Positions 33,831 to 41,329 of a stretch of DNA of 64,000 nucleotides are shown here, in pieces. Position 1 is the first letter of the stretch, and the number at the start of each line of letters is the position of its first letter. Source of the stretch: Belnapia rosea (GTDB lineage Bacteria; Pseudomonadota; Alphaproteobacteria; Acetobacterales; Acetobacteraceae); the NCBI RefSeq assembly GCF_900101615.1, contig NZ_FMZX01000001.1, forward strand, positions 1,178,001 to 1,242,000, in the 5' to 3' direction. Under the pieces are notes generated by a model. It was not told the origin of the DNA, did no database searches, and saw only the letters and a program-made list of their open reading frames with translations. The translations under genes were made by a program, and so were the position numbers.

Positions 33831-35960
33831 ATGTCACTCCGCGCACCGCTTCCTCGTCTGCAACCGAGCCTCGGCCTGGCCGGCATGGGCCTGCTCGCCG
33901 CCGGTCCCGGTGCCCTGGCGCAGGATGCGGCGCCGGCCGGTGCCGTCGCCCTGCCGGAGATGAATGTCCAGGGCGCCAACCCGCCCCGCTACCGGGCCGA
34001 CGACACCCCCGTGGTCCGCATGCCGACCTCGGTGCGCGAGGCGCCGCAGAGCATCACCGTCGTCCCGCGCGAGCTGATCGAGGAGCGCGGCGCCACCACC
34101 CTGCGCGAGGCGCTGCGCAACGTGACCGGCATCAGCCTCGCCGCCGGCGAGGGCGGCTTCTCCGGCGACAACCTCACGCTGCGCGGCTTCAGCGCCCGCA
34201 ACGACTTCTTCATCGACGGCATCCGCGACAGCGCGCAGTACACCCGCGACCCCTTCTTCCTCGACAGCGTCGAGGTGCTGAAGGGTCCCTCCTCCGTCAT
34301 GTTCGGCCGTGGCTCCACCGGCGGCGCCATCAACCTCTCGACGCGCATGCCGCAGGCCCGCAATTTCGGCGAGCTGTCGCTGACCGGCATGTCGCCCTTC
34401 GGCCTCCGCTCCACCGCCGATATCGGCATGTATTCCGGCACGGTCGGCGTGCGGCTGAACGCCATGGCGACGCGCCAGGACATCGCCCGGCGCGACCATG
34501 TGAGGAATGAGCGCTGGGGCGTCGCCCCCTCCGTCACCTGGGGCCTCGGCACCAACACGCAGGTCTCGCTGCACTTCCTCCACCAGTCGGAGGACAACAT
34601 CCCCGATTTCGGCGTGCCCATCCTGCGCGGCCGCCCGGCGCCCGTCTCCTACGGCACCTTCTACGGCCTCGCCGGCGTCGATCGGGAGCGGACCGAGACC
34701 AATGTGATGACGCTGACGGCGCAGCACCGCTTCGCCGACGGCATCAGCCTCCGCAACACCTTCCGCTACGGCAATTACGACCGCGACCTGAACGCGACGG
34801 CGCCCCGCATCATCGGCGCCATCACGCCGGCGACCAACCTCTCCACCGTGCTGGTCAACCGCCAGCCCCAGGTGCGGCGCGGCACCGACACCATCCTGCA
34901 GAACCAGACCGAGCTGCGGGCCGTGGCCAATACCGGCCCGCTGCGGCACCAGATCGTCACCGGCATCGAGGTCGGGCGCGAGACCTCGCAGCTCACCCGC
35001 TTCACCAGCAACAACCGGCCCGCCGCCACGCTCTTCAACCCGAATTTCTACCAGGCCTTCGACCAGACCCTCTCGGTCAACACCGACACCGACACCACCG
35101 CCAACACCTTCGGCGCCTTCGTCGCCGACCAGATCCGCGTCGGCGAGTATTTCGAGGTGCTGCTGGGCGGCCGCTACGACCGGTTCGACGCCGACTACAC
35201 CAGCCTCGCCGGCGCCACGGGCGCGCGGAGCAACTTCAACCGCACCGATGACATGTTCAGCTGGCGCGGCGCGCTGGTCTTCAAGCCGATCAGCACGGTG
35301 CGCACCTACTTCTCGGCCGGCACCTCCTTCAACCCGAGCGCCGAGTCGCTGACGCTCGCCGCCAACACGACCAACCTGGAGCCCGAGAAGAACCGCTCCT
35401 TCGAGATCGGCGCGAGCTGGGACATCACGCCGGACCTCGCCATCCGCGGCGCCATCTTCCGCATCGAGAAGACCAATGCCCGCACGCCGGACCCGGCCAA
35501 TGGCACGCTGAACGTGCTGAACGGCGAGCAGCGCTCGGACGGCTTCGAGATCTCGGCCGCCGGCCGCATCACGCGCGACTGGAACGTCATCGCCGGCTAC
35601 ACCTACATCGACTCGCAGATCACCCGCTCCGGCACGGCCGCCGAGGTCGGCAAGGAGCTGCTGAACACGCCGCGCCACACCGCGACGCTCTGGACCAGCT
35701 ATGACCTGCCGCGCGGCGTCCAGGTCGGCGGCGGCCTCAGCTACATCGACAAGCGCTACGGCAACAACGCCAATACCGTGATCGCCCCCGCCTACATGCG
35801 CTACGACGCGGCCATCTCCTGGGCCATCACCGAGCAGCTGGGCGTGCGGCTCAACGCCCTGAACCTGACCGACAAGCGCTTCTACGAGGGCGTCTACGCC
35901 GGGAACATCACCCCCGGTGCCGGGCGCACCTTCATCGCCAGCCTCACCGCGCGCTACTGA
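33831..35960 (+). CDS. TonB-dependent siderophore receptor
   Basis: 709 aa. A signal peptide (about residues 1-30, ending near GALAQ) precedes a TonB-box-like segment PEMNVQG, a plug domain with TSVREAPQSITVVPRELIEE and LRGFSARNDFFIDGIRDSAQ, then a beta barrel ending in an aromatic residue (SLTARY), as outer-membrane proteins normally do. The plug motifs are those of the TIGR01783-type siderophore receptors (FhuA/FiuA/FoxA). The exact ferric siderophore is unknown. The ATG at 33831 follows a Fur-box-like site. It heads a run of six genes for iron uptake and TonB energy supply. Confidence 0.93.
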   Translation: MSLRAPLPRLQPSLGLAGMGLLAAGPGALAQDAAPAGAVALPEMNVQGANPPRYRADDTPVVRMPTSVREAPQSITVVPRELIEERGATTLREALRNVTGISLAAGEGGFSGDNLTLRGFSARNDFFIDGIRDSAQYTRDPFFLDSVEVLKGPSSVMFGRGSTGGAINLSTRMPQARNFGELSLTGMSPFGLRSTADIGMYSGTVGVRLNAMATRQDIARRDHVRNERWGVAPSVTWGLGTNTQVSLHFLHQSEDNIPDFGVPILRGRPAPVSYGTFYGLAGVDRERTETNVMTLTAQHRFADGISLRNTFRYGNYDRDLNATAPRIIGAITPATNLSTVLVNRQPQVRRGTDTILQNQTELRAVANTGPLRHQIVTGIEVGRETSQLTRFTSNNRPAATLFNPNFYQAFDQTLSVNTDTDTTANTFGAFVADQIRVGEYFEVLLGGRYDRFDADYTSLAGATGARSNFNRTDDMFSWRGALVFKPISTVRTYFSAGTSFNPSAESLTLAANTTNLEPEKNRSFEIGASWDITPDLAIRGAIFRIEKTNARTPDPANGTLNVLNGEQRSDGFEISAAGRITRDWNVIAGYTYIDSQITRSGTAAEVGKELLNTPRHTATLWTSYDLPRGVQVGGGLSYIDKRYGNNANTVIAPAYMRYDAAISWAITEQLGVRLNALNLTDKRFYEGVYAGNITPGAGRTFIASLTARY

Positions 35961-35987
35961 GCCGCGCACCGAAAGGACGCTGACCAG

Positions 35988-36671
35988 GTGCTTCTGCACA
36001 TCACCGAGGTGCTGGACGCGGCAAGGCTTGCGGAAGCGCAGGCCTTGCTCGCGCGTGCGCCCTGGGTGGATGGCCGCGTGACCGCCGGCCACCAATCCGC
36101 GCAGGTGAAGGACAACCTGCAGATCCCCGAAGGCTGCCCGGAGCACCGCGCGCTCGGTGACATCGTGCTCGGCGCGCTGGAGCGGAACCCGCTGTTCATC
36201 TCCGCCGTGCTGCCGCTGCGGGTCTTCCCGCCGCTCTTCAACCGCTACGACCCGGGCATGACCTTCGGCGCGCATGTGGACAACGCCATCCGCCAGGTCA
36301 CCGGCACCACCTCGCGCATCCGCACCGATGTCTCCTGCACCCTCTTCCTCGCCCCGCCCGAGAGCTATGACGGCGGCGAGCTGATCGTCGAGGACACCTA
36401 TGGCGAGAAGCGGGTGAAGCTGCCGGCGGGCGATGCGGTGATCTACCCCTCGACCAGCCTGCACCGCGTCTCGCCGGTCACCCGCGGCTCCCGCCTCGCC
36501 AGCTTCTTCTGGATCCAGAGCATGGTCCGCGACGACGGGCAGCGCGCCCTGCTGTTCGATCTCGACATGGCCATCAACCGGGCCCGTGGCGACCTGCCGG
36601 CCGGCCACTCCTCGCCGACGGAGCTGACCGCCGTGTACCACAACCTGCTCCGCCGCTGGGCCGACGCATGA
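35988..36671 (+). CDS. piuC: PiuC-type Fe(II)/2-oxoglutarate dioxygenase (PKHD-type hydroxylase)
   Basis: 227 aa. A cytoplasmic non-heme iron oxygenase of the YbiX/PiuC family, which commonly lies next to siderophore receptor genes and is iron-regulated. Its true substrate is not known. The facial triad His96-x-Asp98 (FGAHVDNA) and His159 (STSLHRVSP) is intact, as is Arg169 for 2-oxoglutarate. The start is GTG at 35988 with AAAGGA ten bases upstream. Its stop overlaps the next ATG by four bases. Confidence 0.92.
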   Translation: MLLHITEVLDAARLAEAQALLARAPWVDGRVTAGHQSAQVKDNLQIPEGCPEHRALGDIVLGALERNPLFISAVLPLRVFPPLFNRYDPGMTFGAHVDNAIRQVTGTTSRIRTDVSCTLFLAPPESYDGGELIVEDTYGEKRVKLPAGDAVIYPSTSLHRVSPVTRGSRLASFFWIQSMVRDDGQRALLFDLDMAINRARGDLPAGHSSPTELTAVYHNLLRRWADA

Positions 36672-37783
36672 CCATCCGCCGCGCCCTCCTGCTCGGCCAT
36701 CGCTGGCTCGGCCTGATCCTCGGCCTGGTGATGCTGCTGCTCGGCGTGACCGGCAGCATCCTCTCCTTCCAGCGCGAGATCGACGCCGCGCTGAACCCGG
36801 CCCTGTTCCGCCCGGGCGGCCCGCCCAACCCCGACCTCGGCTACGCCGCCATCCTGAAGCTGGCCGAGCAGGCCACAGGCCGCGCGCCCGGCAGCATCCG
36901 CGCGCCGGATGCCGTCTGGCCGGTCTGGGTCGTCTCGCCGCCCCGCATGCGCGGCACCCCGCCCGGCCCCACGGCCTTCCTCGACCCCGCCACCGGCACC
37001 CTGCTCGGCGAGCGCGACGGCCGCGGCAGCTTCATCGGCGTGACGCGCCAGCTGCACGAGGCGCTGCTGCTGCGCGAATGGAGCGGGCATGAGGCGGTCG
37101 GCTGGTTCGGCGTGCTGCTGCTGCTGTTCTGCCTCTCGGGCATCTGGCTGTGGTGGCCGCGCCAGGGATCCCTTGCCGCCGCCCTCGTCACCATCCGCCG
37201 GCGCCCAAGCGTGGTGCTCAACCTCGACCTGCACCGCGTCATCGGCATCTGGATGGCGGTGGTGCTGTCGGTCGTCGCCGTCTCCGGCACCGCCATCATC
37301 TTCCCCGGCTGGTTCCGCCCGCTGCTCGGCATCGCCGGGGCCACGCCGCCCGCGCCGGTGCCGCCGCGCCGCGAGCCGATGACGGTCGATGCCGATGCCG
37401 CCGTCGCCGCCGCCCTCGCCCATCTGCCAGGCCAGGTGGCGACCGGCGTGACGCTGCCATCCCGCCAGCGCCAGGCCTGGCAGGTGACGCTGCGCCCGGC
37501 CGATGCTAGCACCGAGGTCAGGGTCCGCAGCTTCCTCGCCATCGACCCCTGGTCCGGCGCGGTGGTCGAGGAGCGCGGCCCCCGCACCCGCAGCCTCGGC
37601 GAGGAGGTGCTGGCCATGCAGCGCTGGCTGCATGGCGGCGCGCTGCTCGGCTGGACCGGGCGGCTCCTCGTCTTCGCCTCGGGCATCGCCATGCCCGCTC
37701 TCTTCGTCACCGGCCTCGCAGCCTGGCTGCTTCGCCGCCGCAACCGCCGCCGTCTCGCCGTCCCCCAAGGGAGACCCGCATGA
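36668..37783 (+). CDS. PepSY-associated transmembrane protein, probable ferric-siderophore reductase
   Basis: 371 aa with about four membrane helices: near residue 15 ([20 protein letters not shown]), near 145 ([20 protein letters not shown]), near 200 ([20 protein letters not shown]) and near 345. The large periplasmic loops contain PepSY-like segments. Members of this family (PiuB/FoxB-like) are linked to reductive iron release from siderophores at the inner membrane. Conserved His in RWL, LHEALL, LHRVIG and RWLHGG may bind heme. It overlaps piuC and exbB by four bases on either side. Confidence 0.85.
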   Translation: MTIRRALLLGHRWLGLILGLVMLLLGVTGSILSFQREIDAALNPALFRPGGPPNPDLGYAAILKLAEQATGRAPGSIRAPDAVWPVWVVSPPRMRGTPPGPTAFLDPATGTLLGERDGRGSFIGVTRQLHEALLLREWSGHEAVGWFGVLLLLFCLSGIWLWWPRQGSLAAALVTIRRRPSVVLNLDLHRVIGIWMAVVLSVVAVSGTAIIFPGWFRPLLGIAGATPPAPVPPRREPMTVDADAAVAAALAHLPGQVATGVTLPSRQRQAWQVTLRPADASTEVRVRSFLAIDPWSGAVVEERGPRTRSLGEEVLAMQRWLHGGALLGWTGRLLVFASGIAMPALFVTGLAAWLLRRRNRRRLAVPQGRPA

Positions 37784-38481
37784 ATCCCGCGTCCGTCCCC
37801 GACTTCACCATCCAGAGCCTCATCCTCAATGCCGACCCGGTCGTGCAGGGGGTGATGGCGATGCTGGTGCTGGCATCGCTCGCCTGCTGGGCGATCATCA
37901 TCGAGAAATCCATCCTGTTCGGCCGGCTGAAGCGCGAGGCGCGCAGCCTCGCGGCGCTCGCCGCCTCCGGCGCCATCCAGCCCCCCGAGGGCGATGCGGC
38001 GAAGGACAGCCTCTCCGGCGCCGTGCTGCGGGCCGGCCTGCCGGAATGGCGCGAGGGCCGCGACCAGCATGAGAGCGCCGGCGAGTTCCGCGACCGGCTG
38101 GAGCGCGCCATGCGCGCCGCCGTCACCGCGACGCTGCGCCGCGCCGAGCCCGGCCTGCCGCTGCTGGCGACCATCGGCTCGGTCAGCCCCTTCGTCGGGC
38201 TGTTCGGCACGGTCTGGGGCATCATGCACAGCTTCTTCGGCATCGCGGCGAAGCAGGATACCGGCCTCGCCACCGTGGCCCCCGGCATCGCCGAGGCGCT
38301 CTTCGCCACGGCGATCGGCCTCGTCGCCGCCATCCCGGCGGTGATCGCCTACAACCGCTACAGCATCGGCCTCTCCCGCATCCGGCAGGAGGCGCTGGGC
38401 GCCGCCGCCAGCCTCGCCAGCCGCCTCGCCCGCCGCCCAGCGGTGCTGGACGGCCGGCGGAAGGCCGGTGAATCCGCATGA
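37780..38481 (+). CDS. exbB: ExbB-type proton channel subunit (MotA/TolQ/ExbB family)
   Basis: 233 aa. It forms the pentameric inner-membrane channel that, with ExbD, uses proton flow to energise TonB. An N-terminal helix (VMAMLVLASLACWAIIIEK) is followed by a cytoplasmic domain and two C-terminal helices carrying GLPLLATIGSVSPFVGLFGT, VWGIMHSF and EALFATAIGLVAAIPAVIAY, the family motifs. It is coupled by four-base overlaps to the PepSY gene and exbD. Context assigns it to TonB rather than to TolA or flagella. Confidence 0.93.
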   Translation: MNPASVPDFTIQSLILNADPVVQGVMAMLVLASLACWAIIIEKSILFGRLKREARSLAALAASGAIQPPEGDAAKDSLSGAVLRAGLPEWREGRDQHESAGEFRDRLERAMRAAVTATLRRAEPGLPLLATIGSVSPFVGLFGTVWGIMHSFFGIAAKQDTGLATVAPGIAEALFATAIGLVAAIPAVIAYNRYSIGLSRIRQEALGAAASLASRLARRPAVLDGRRKAGESA

Positions 38482-38969
38482 GCATGCAGCTCCCCGCCGG
38501 CGGGGATTCGGATGACGAGGGCAGCCCCGTCTCCGATATCAACGTCACGCCGCTGGTCGATGTCATGCTGGTGCTGCTGGTCATCTTTATGGTGACCGCG
38601 CCGATGATGACCGCCGGCATCCCGCTCGACCTGCCGAGGACGGCCGCGGCCCCGCTCAGCCCGCCGAAGCCGCCGCTCGAGCTCAGCATCACCCTGGAGG
38701 GCGCGCTGTTCCTCGACAAGGAACCGGTGCCGCAGGAGGCGCTGGAGCCCCGCCTCGCCGCGCTGCATGCCGAGGCGCCGGATCGCGCGCTGCATCTCCG
38801 TGCCGATCGCGGCATCGACTATGGCGAGGTGCTGCGCGTCATGGGCCTCGTGCAGCGGGCCGGCATCTCGAAGCTCGCCCTGGTCTCGATGCCGGGCGGC
38901 GACCCGGTGGCGCCTGCCCCCGACGCCTCGCCGCCGGCACCATCCCCCACCGCCGCGCCGGGGCGCTGA
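38478..38969 (+). CDS. exbD: ExbD-type biopolymer transport protein
   Basis: 163 aa. A single membrane helix near residues 20-45 (INVTPLVDVMLVLLVIFMVT) contains the conserved proton-carrying Asp in LVDVMLVLL. A periplasmic domain follows (LHLRADRGIDYGEVLRVMGL) and a Pro/Ala-rich C-terminus. It works with ExbB and TonB. The ATG overlaps the exbB stop by four bases; tonB starts five bases after its own stop. Confidence 0.94.
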   Translation: MSMQLPAGGDSDDEGSPVSDINVTPLVDVMLVLLVIFMVTAPMMTAGIPLDLPRTAAAPLSPPKPPLELSITLEGALFLDKEPVPQEALEPRLAALHAEAPDRALHLRADRGIDYGEVLRVMGLVQRAGISKLALVSMPGGDPVAPAPDASPPAPSPTAAPGR

Positions 38970-38974
38970 GCCGC

Positions 38975-39772
38975 ATGGCCCAAGCCCGCCATATCGCCTG
39001 GGCCATCTCGCTGGGGCTGCATGCCGCCGGCGCCACGGCCCTGCTGCATGGGCTGCCGGCCGAGCCGGAGGTGGTGACGCCGGTGATGCTGGTGGAGATG
39101 CCTGAGCCGGCCGCGCCCGAGCCCGAAGCCGAGCCGCCGCCCGAGCCGGTCGCCGAGGCACCGCCGCCGCAACCCGCCCCGCCGCCGGAGCCGCCGCCGC
39201 CCGAGCCCGTCGCCATGGCCGAGCCGCCACCGCCCGAGCCCATGGCGCCCGAGCCACCGCCCCAGGCGGAGCCGCCCCCGCCCGAGCCGCCGCCACCGGC
39301 GGAGGTCGCCGAGCTGCCGATGCCGCCGCCCCCGCCGCCACCGGAGCCGGCGCCGAAGCCGGTCGTCCAGCCCCGCCGGCCCCCGCCGCCGCCGCGGCCG
39401 GCAACGCCCACCATCGCCGAGGCGCCACCCGCCCCGGCCGCACCCGCGGCGCCAGCACCCACCGCCGCCCCGGTCGCATCCGCGCCGCCGCCCAGCTACA
39501 CGGCCATGCTGATGCGGGCGCTGGAGCGCCATCGCCGCTATCCGGACGAGGCGCGCTGGCGCCACGCCCAGGGCGTGGCCCTGCTGCGCTTCCGCATGAA
39601 GCGGGACGGGACGGTGGTCGGCTACCGCATCGAGCGCAGCGCCGGGGACCCGGCGCTGGACCAGGCGGTGCAGACGATGATCCAGAACGCCTCGCCGCTC
39701 CCCGCCCCGCCGGCCGAGATGTCGGGCGATCCGGTGGAGCTGACGGTCCCGGTGCGGTTCAGCCTGCGCTGA
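38975..39772 (+). CDS. tonB: TonB energy transducer
   Basis: 265 aa. An N-terminal membrane anchor (HIAWAISLGLHAAGATALLH) leads into a very long Pro/Glu and Pro/Ala linker (about residues 35-165) with many PPPPEP-type repeats, the periplasm-spanning rod of TonB. The C-terminal domain (about 170-265) contains YPDEARWRHAQGVALLRFRM and GYRIERSAGDPALDQAV, the TonB fold that docks on receptor TonB boxes. It is the last gene of the siderophore operon and is followed by a hairpin. Confidence 0.93.
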   Translation: MAQARHIAWAISLGLHAAGATALLHGLPAEPEVVTPVMLVEMPEPAAPEPEAEPPPEPVAEAPPPQPAPPPEPPPPEPVAMAEPPPPEPMAPEPPPQAEPPPPEPPPPAEVAELPMPPPPPPPEPAPKPVVQPRRPPPPPRPATPTIAEAPPAPAAPAAPAPTAAPVASAPPPSYTAMLMRALERHRRYPDEARWRHAQGVALLRFRMKRDGTVVGYRIERSAGDPALDQAVQTMIQNASPLPAPPAEMSGDPVELTVPVRFSLR

Positions 39773-39801
39773 CCGCCTCGTGCCTGCGGGGTGCCGCGCC
39801 C

Positions 39802-39820
39802 GCCGGGGTCAGCCCCCGGC
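39802..39820. terminator. short hairpin between convergent tonB and PhoX-like genes
   Basis: Seven-base arms GCCGGGG (39802-39808) and CCCCGGC (39814-39820) surround a five-base loop that contains the minus-strand stop codon. There is no T-run. It is well placed to stop both convergent transcripts but is short for this GC-rich background. Confidence 0.35.
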
Positions 39821-41329
39821 CGCGCCGCCGGCGGTGCGCACCAGCCCGGCGAGCACGCTGCGCGGCGGCACGCCGGGCTCGAATTCGGGCCAGCGGGTGC
39901 CGGGCCGGTCGAATGTGGCCCCCGGCTCGGCGCCGGGGTGGCGGATGGCGGTGAACAGCGTCTCCCCGTCCGGCGTCAGGGCCGCGCCGCCGACCGAGGC
40001 ACCGCGCGGCGCCCCATAGATCGGGACCGGCACGCCGCGATCCGGCCCGGCGAGGTCGCAGGCATAGAGCCCCTCCGCCTGCTGGCCCACGCGCCCGCCC
40101 CGGTTGGTGCCGATCCAGGCCCGCCCGCGCGCATCCACCGTCACCGTATCCGGGTTCTCCGGCCAGGCGCTGCCCGCCGGCAGGCCGGCGGCGCCGTAGC
40201 GGGCCTGCGGGCTGCGCTGGTTGCCGGCGGCGAAGAGCAGCCGGGCCGCCGCGCCCGCCCCCCCGTCATCGCCGCCATCGGCCGAGAATTCCAGCACATG
40301 GCCGGCGGGCCGGGCGGGGCTGCCATGGCAGGCCAGCAGCAGCCGCGGCCCCATCGGGTCGAGGCCGAGGCCGGAGGGCGCATCGAAGGGGCTGCCGCCC
40401 GCCGCCTGGGCCGCGGCCAGGGGCCCGGCGCCATCCGGCAGGGGCAGCCAACTCAGCCGGTCGCCCTCCACCCGGGCGACGAAGAAGGTGCCGGCATCCA
40501 GCGCATGCTCGGCCGTCGCCGGGCCGGCGGAGACGAAGCGGAAGAGGAAGCCGCCCACCCGCCTGTCGGTCAGGTACACCACCGCCCGCCCGTCGCGGCT
40601 GAGCGCCGCCGCGGCATCGCCATGGGCGAAGCGGCCGAGCGCGCGGCGCTTCACCGGCACGGATTGCGGGTCGAAGGGGTTCAGCTCGGTGACGAAGCCA
40701 TAGCCCGAGCCATCGGCGATGGCCGGGTCGAGCCCGCCGAGCCGGGCCTGCCAGAAGCCCGGGTCGCCCTCGGCCAGCAGCAGCGTGCCCCAGGGCGTGA
40801 CGCAGCCGCCGCCGACGCCGAGCACGCCCCGCACCGCCCCGCCGCCCGAGACGCGGCAGAGGGTGGAGATGCCGAGGCGCCGGCTCTGGTAGCCGCCATC
40901 GACCACCACCCAGCGCCCCGCCTGCCGCTCGATGTTCAGCAGCGACACGCCCTGCATGGCGGCCGCCGCGGCCGGCTGGTCCTGCCCGCCGGGGAAGGCC
41001 ATGGCCGCCTCGACGGTCGGGTGGGCAACGGCGAGGATGGCCCGCGGCACGCCATCGGCGGCCGGCTGCTGCGGCACGGCGATGCCGAGCACCCGGGCAT
41101 CCCAGCCGAATTGCGCCGCGGCCGCGGTCGGGTCGGGCGTGCGCGGCGTCCAGCGCGGCGCATCGAAGGTCACCCGGTCGCCCCAGCGGACGAGCACGTC
41201 GCGCCGGTAGCCGGGCGCCACGGTGTCATCCTGCTTCACCGGCAGGGCGAGCGGGCCGAGGTCGAGGGCGGAGGCCGGGCGGGCCAGCGCCACGGCCCCG
41301 GCCGCCAGGAGGGGGCGGCGGCCGATCAT
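39809..41329 (-). CDS. PhoX-like (DUF839) beta-propeller protein
   Basis: 506 aa. The N-terminus MIGRRPLLAAGAVALARPASA has a twin Arg followed by a hydrophobic stretch, consistent with a Tat-type signal, as in PhoX. The body has DUF839 features: VAPGYRRDVLVRWGDRV, FGWDARVLGI, CVTPWGTLLLAEGD, YGFVTELNPFDP, an AVVYLTDRRVGGFLFRFVS segment and PDGETLFTAIRHPG. PhoX is a calcium/iron alkaline phosphatase, but many DUF839 proteins have unknown activity, so I keep the call general. The start overlaps the stop of the molybdoenzyme gene by four bases. Confidence 0.82.
   Translation of the reverse strand: MIGRRPLLAAGAVALARPASALDLGPLALPVKQDDTVAPGYRRDVLVRWGDRVTFDAPRWTPRTPDPTAAAAQFGWDARVLGIAVPQQPAADGVPRAILAVAHPTVEAAMAFPGGQDQPAAAAAMQGVSLLNIERQAGRWVVVDGGYQSRRLGISTLCRVSGGGAVRGVLGVGGGCVTPWGTLLLAEGDPGFWQARLGGLDPAIADGSGYGFVTELNPFDPQSVPVKRRALGRFAHGDAAAALSRDGRAVVYLTDRRVGGFLFRFVSAGPATAEHALDAGTFFVARVEGDRLSWLPLPDGAGPLAAAQAAGGSPFDAPSGLGLDPMGPRLLLACHGSPARPAGHVLEFSADGGDDGGAGAAARLLFAAGNQRSPQARYGAAGLPAGSAWPENPDTVTVDARGRAWIGTNRGGRVGQQAEGLYACDLAGPDRGVPVPIYGAPRGASVGGAALTPDGETLFTAIRHPGAEPGATFDRPGTRWPEFEPGVPPRSVLAGLVRTAGGAAGG

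Noticed and set aside
33834-36641. Minus-strand frame of more than 900 codons across the siderophore receptor and piuC
   Set aside because: Antisense to well-conserved genes, with no recognisable domain in the translation.
38975-39500. Pro-rich repeat region of tonB as a mobile or expanding repeat
   Set aside because: The repetitive DNA simply encodes the Pro/Glu linker expected of TonB.
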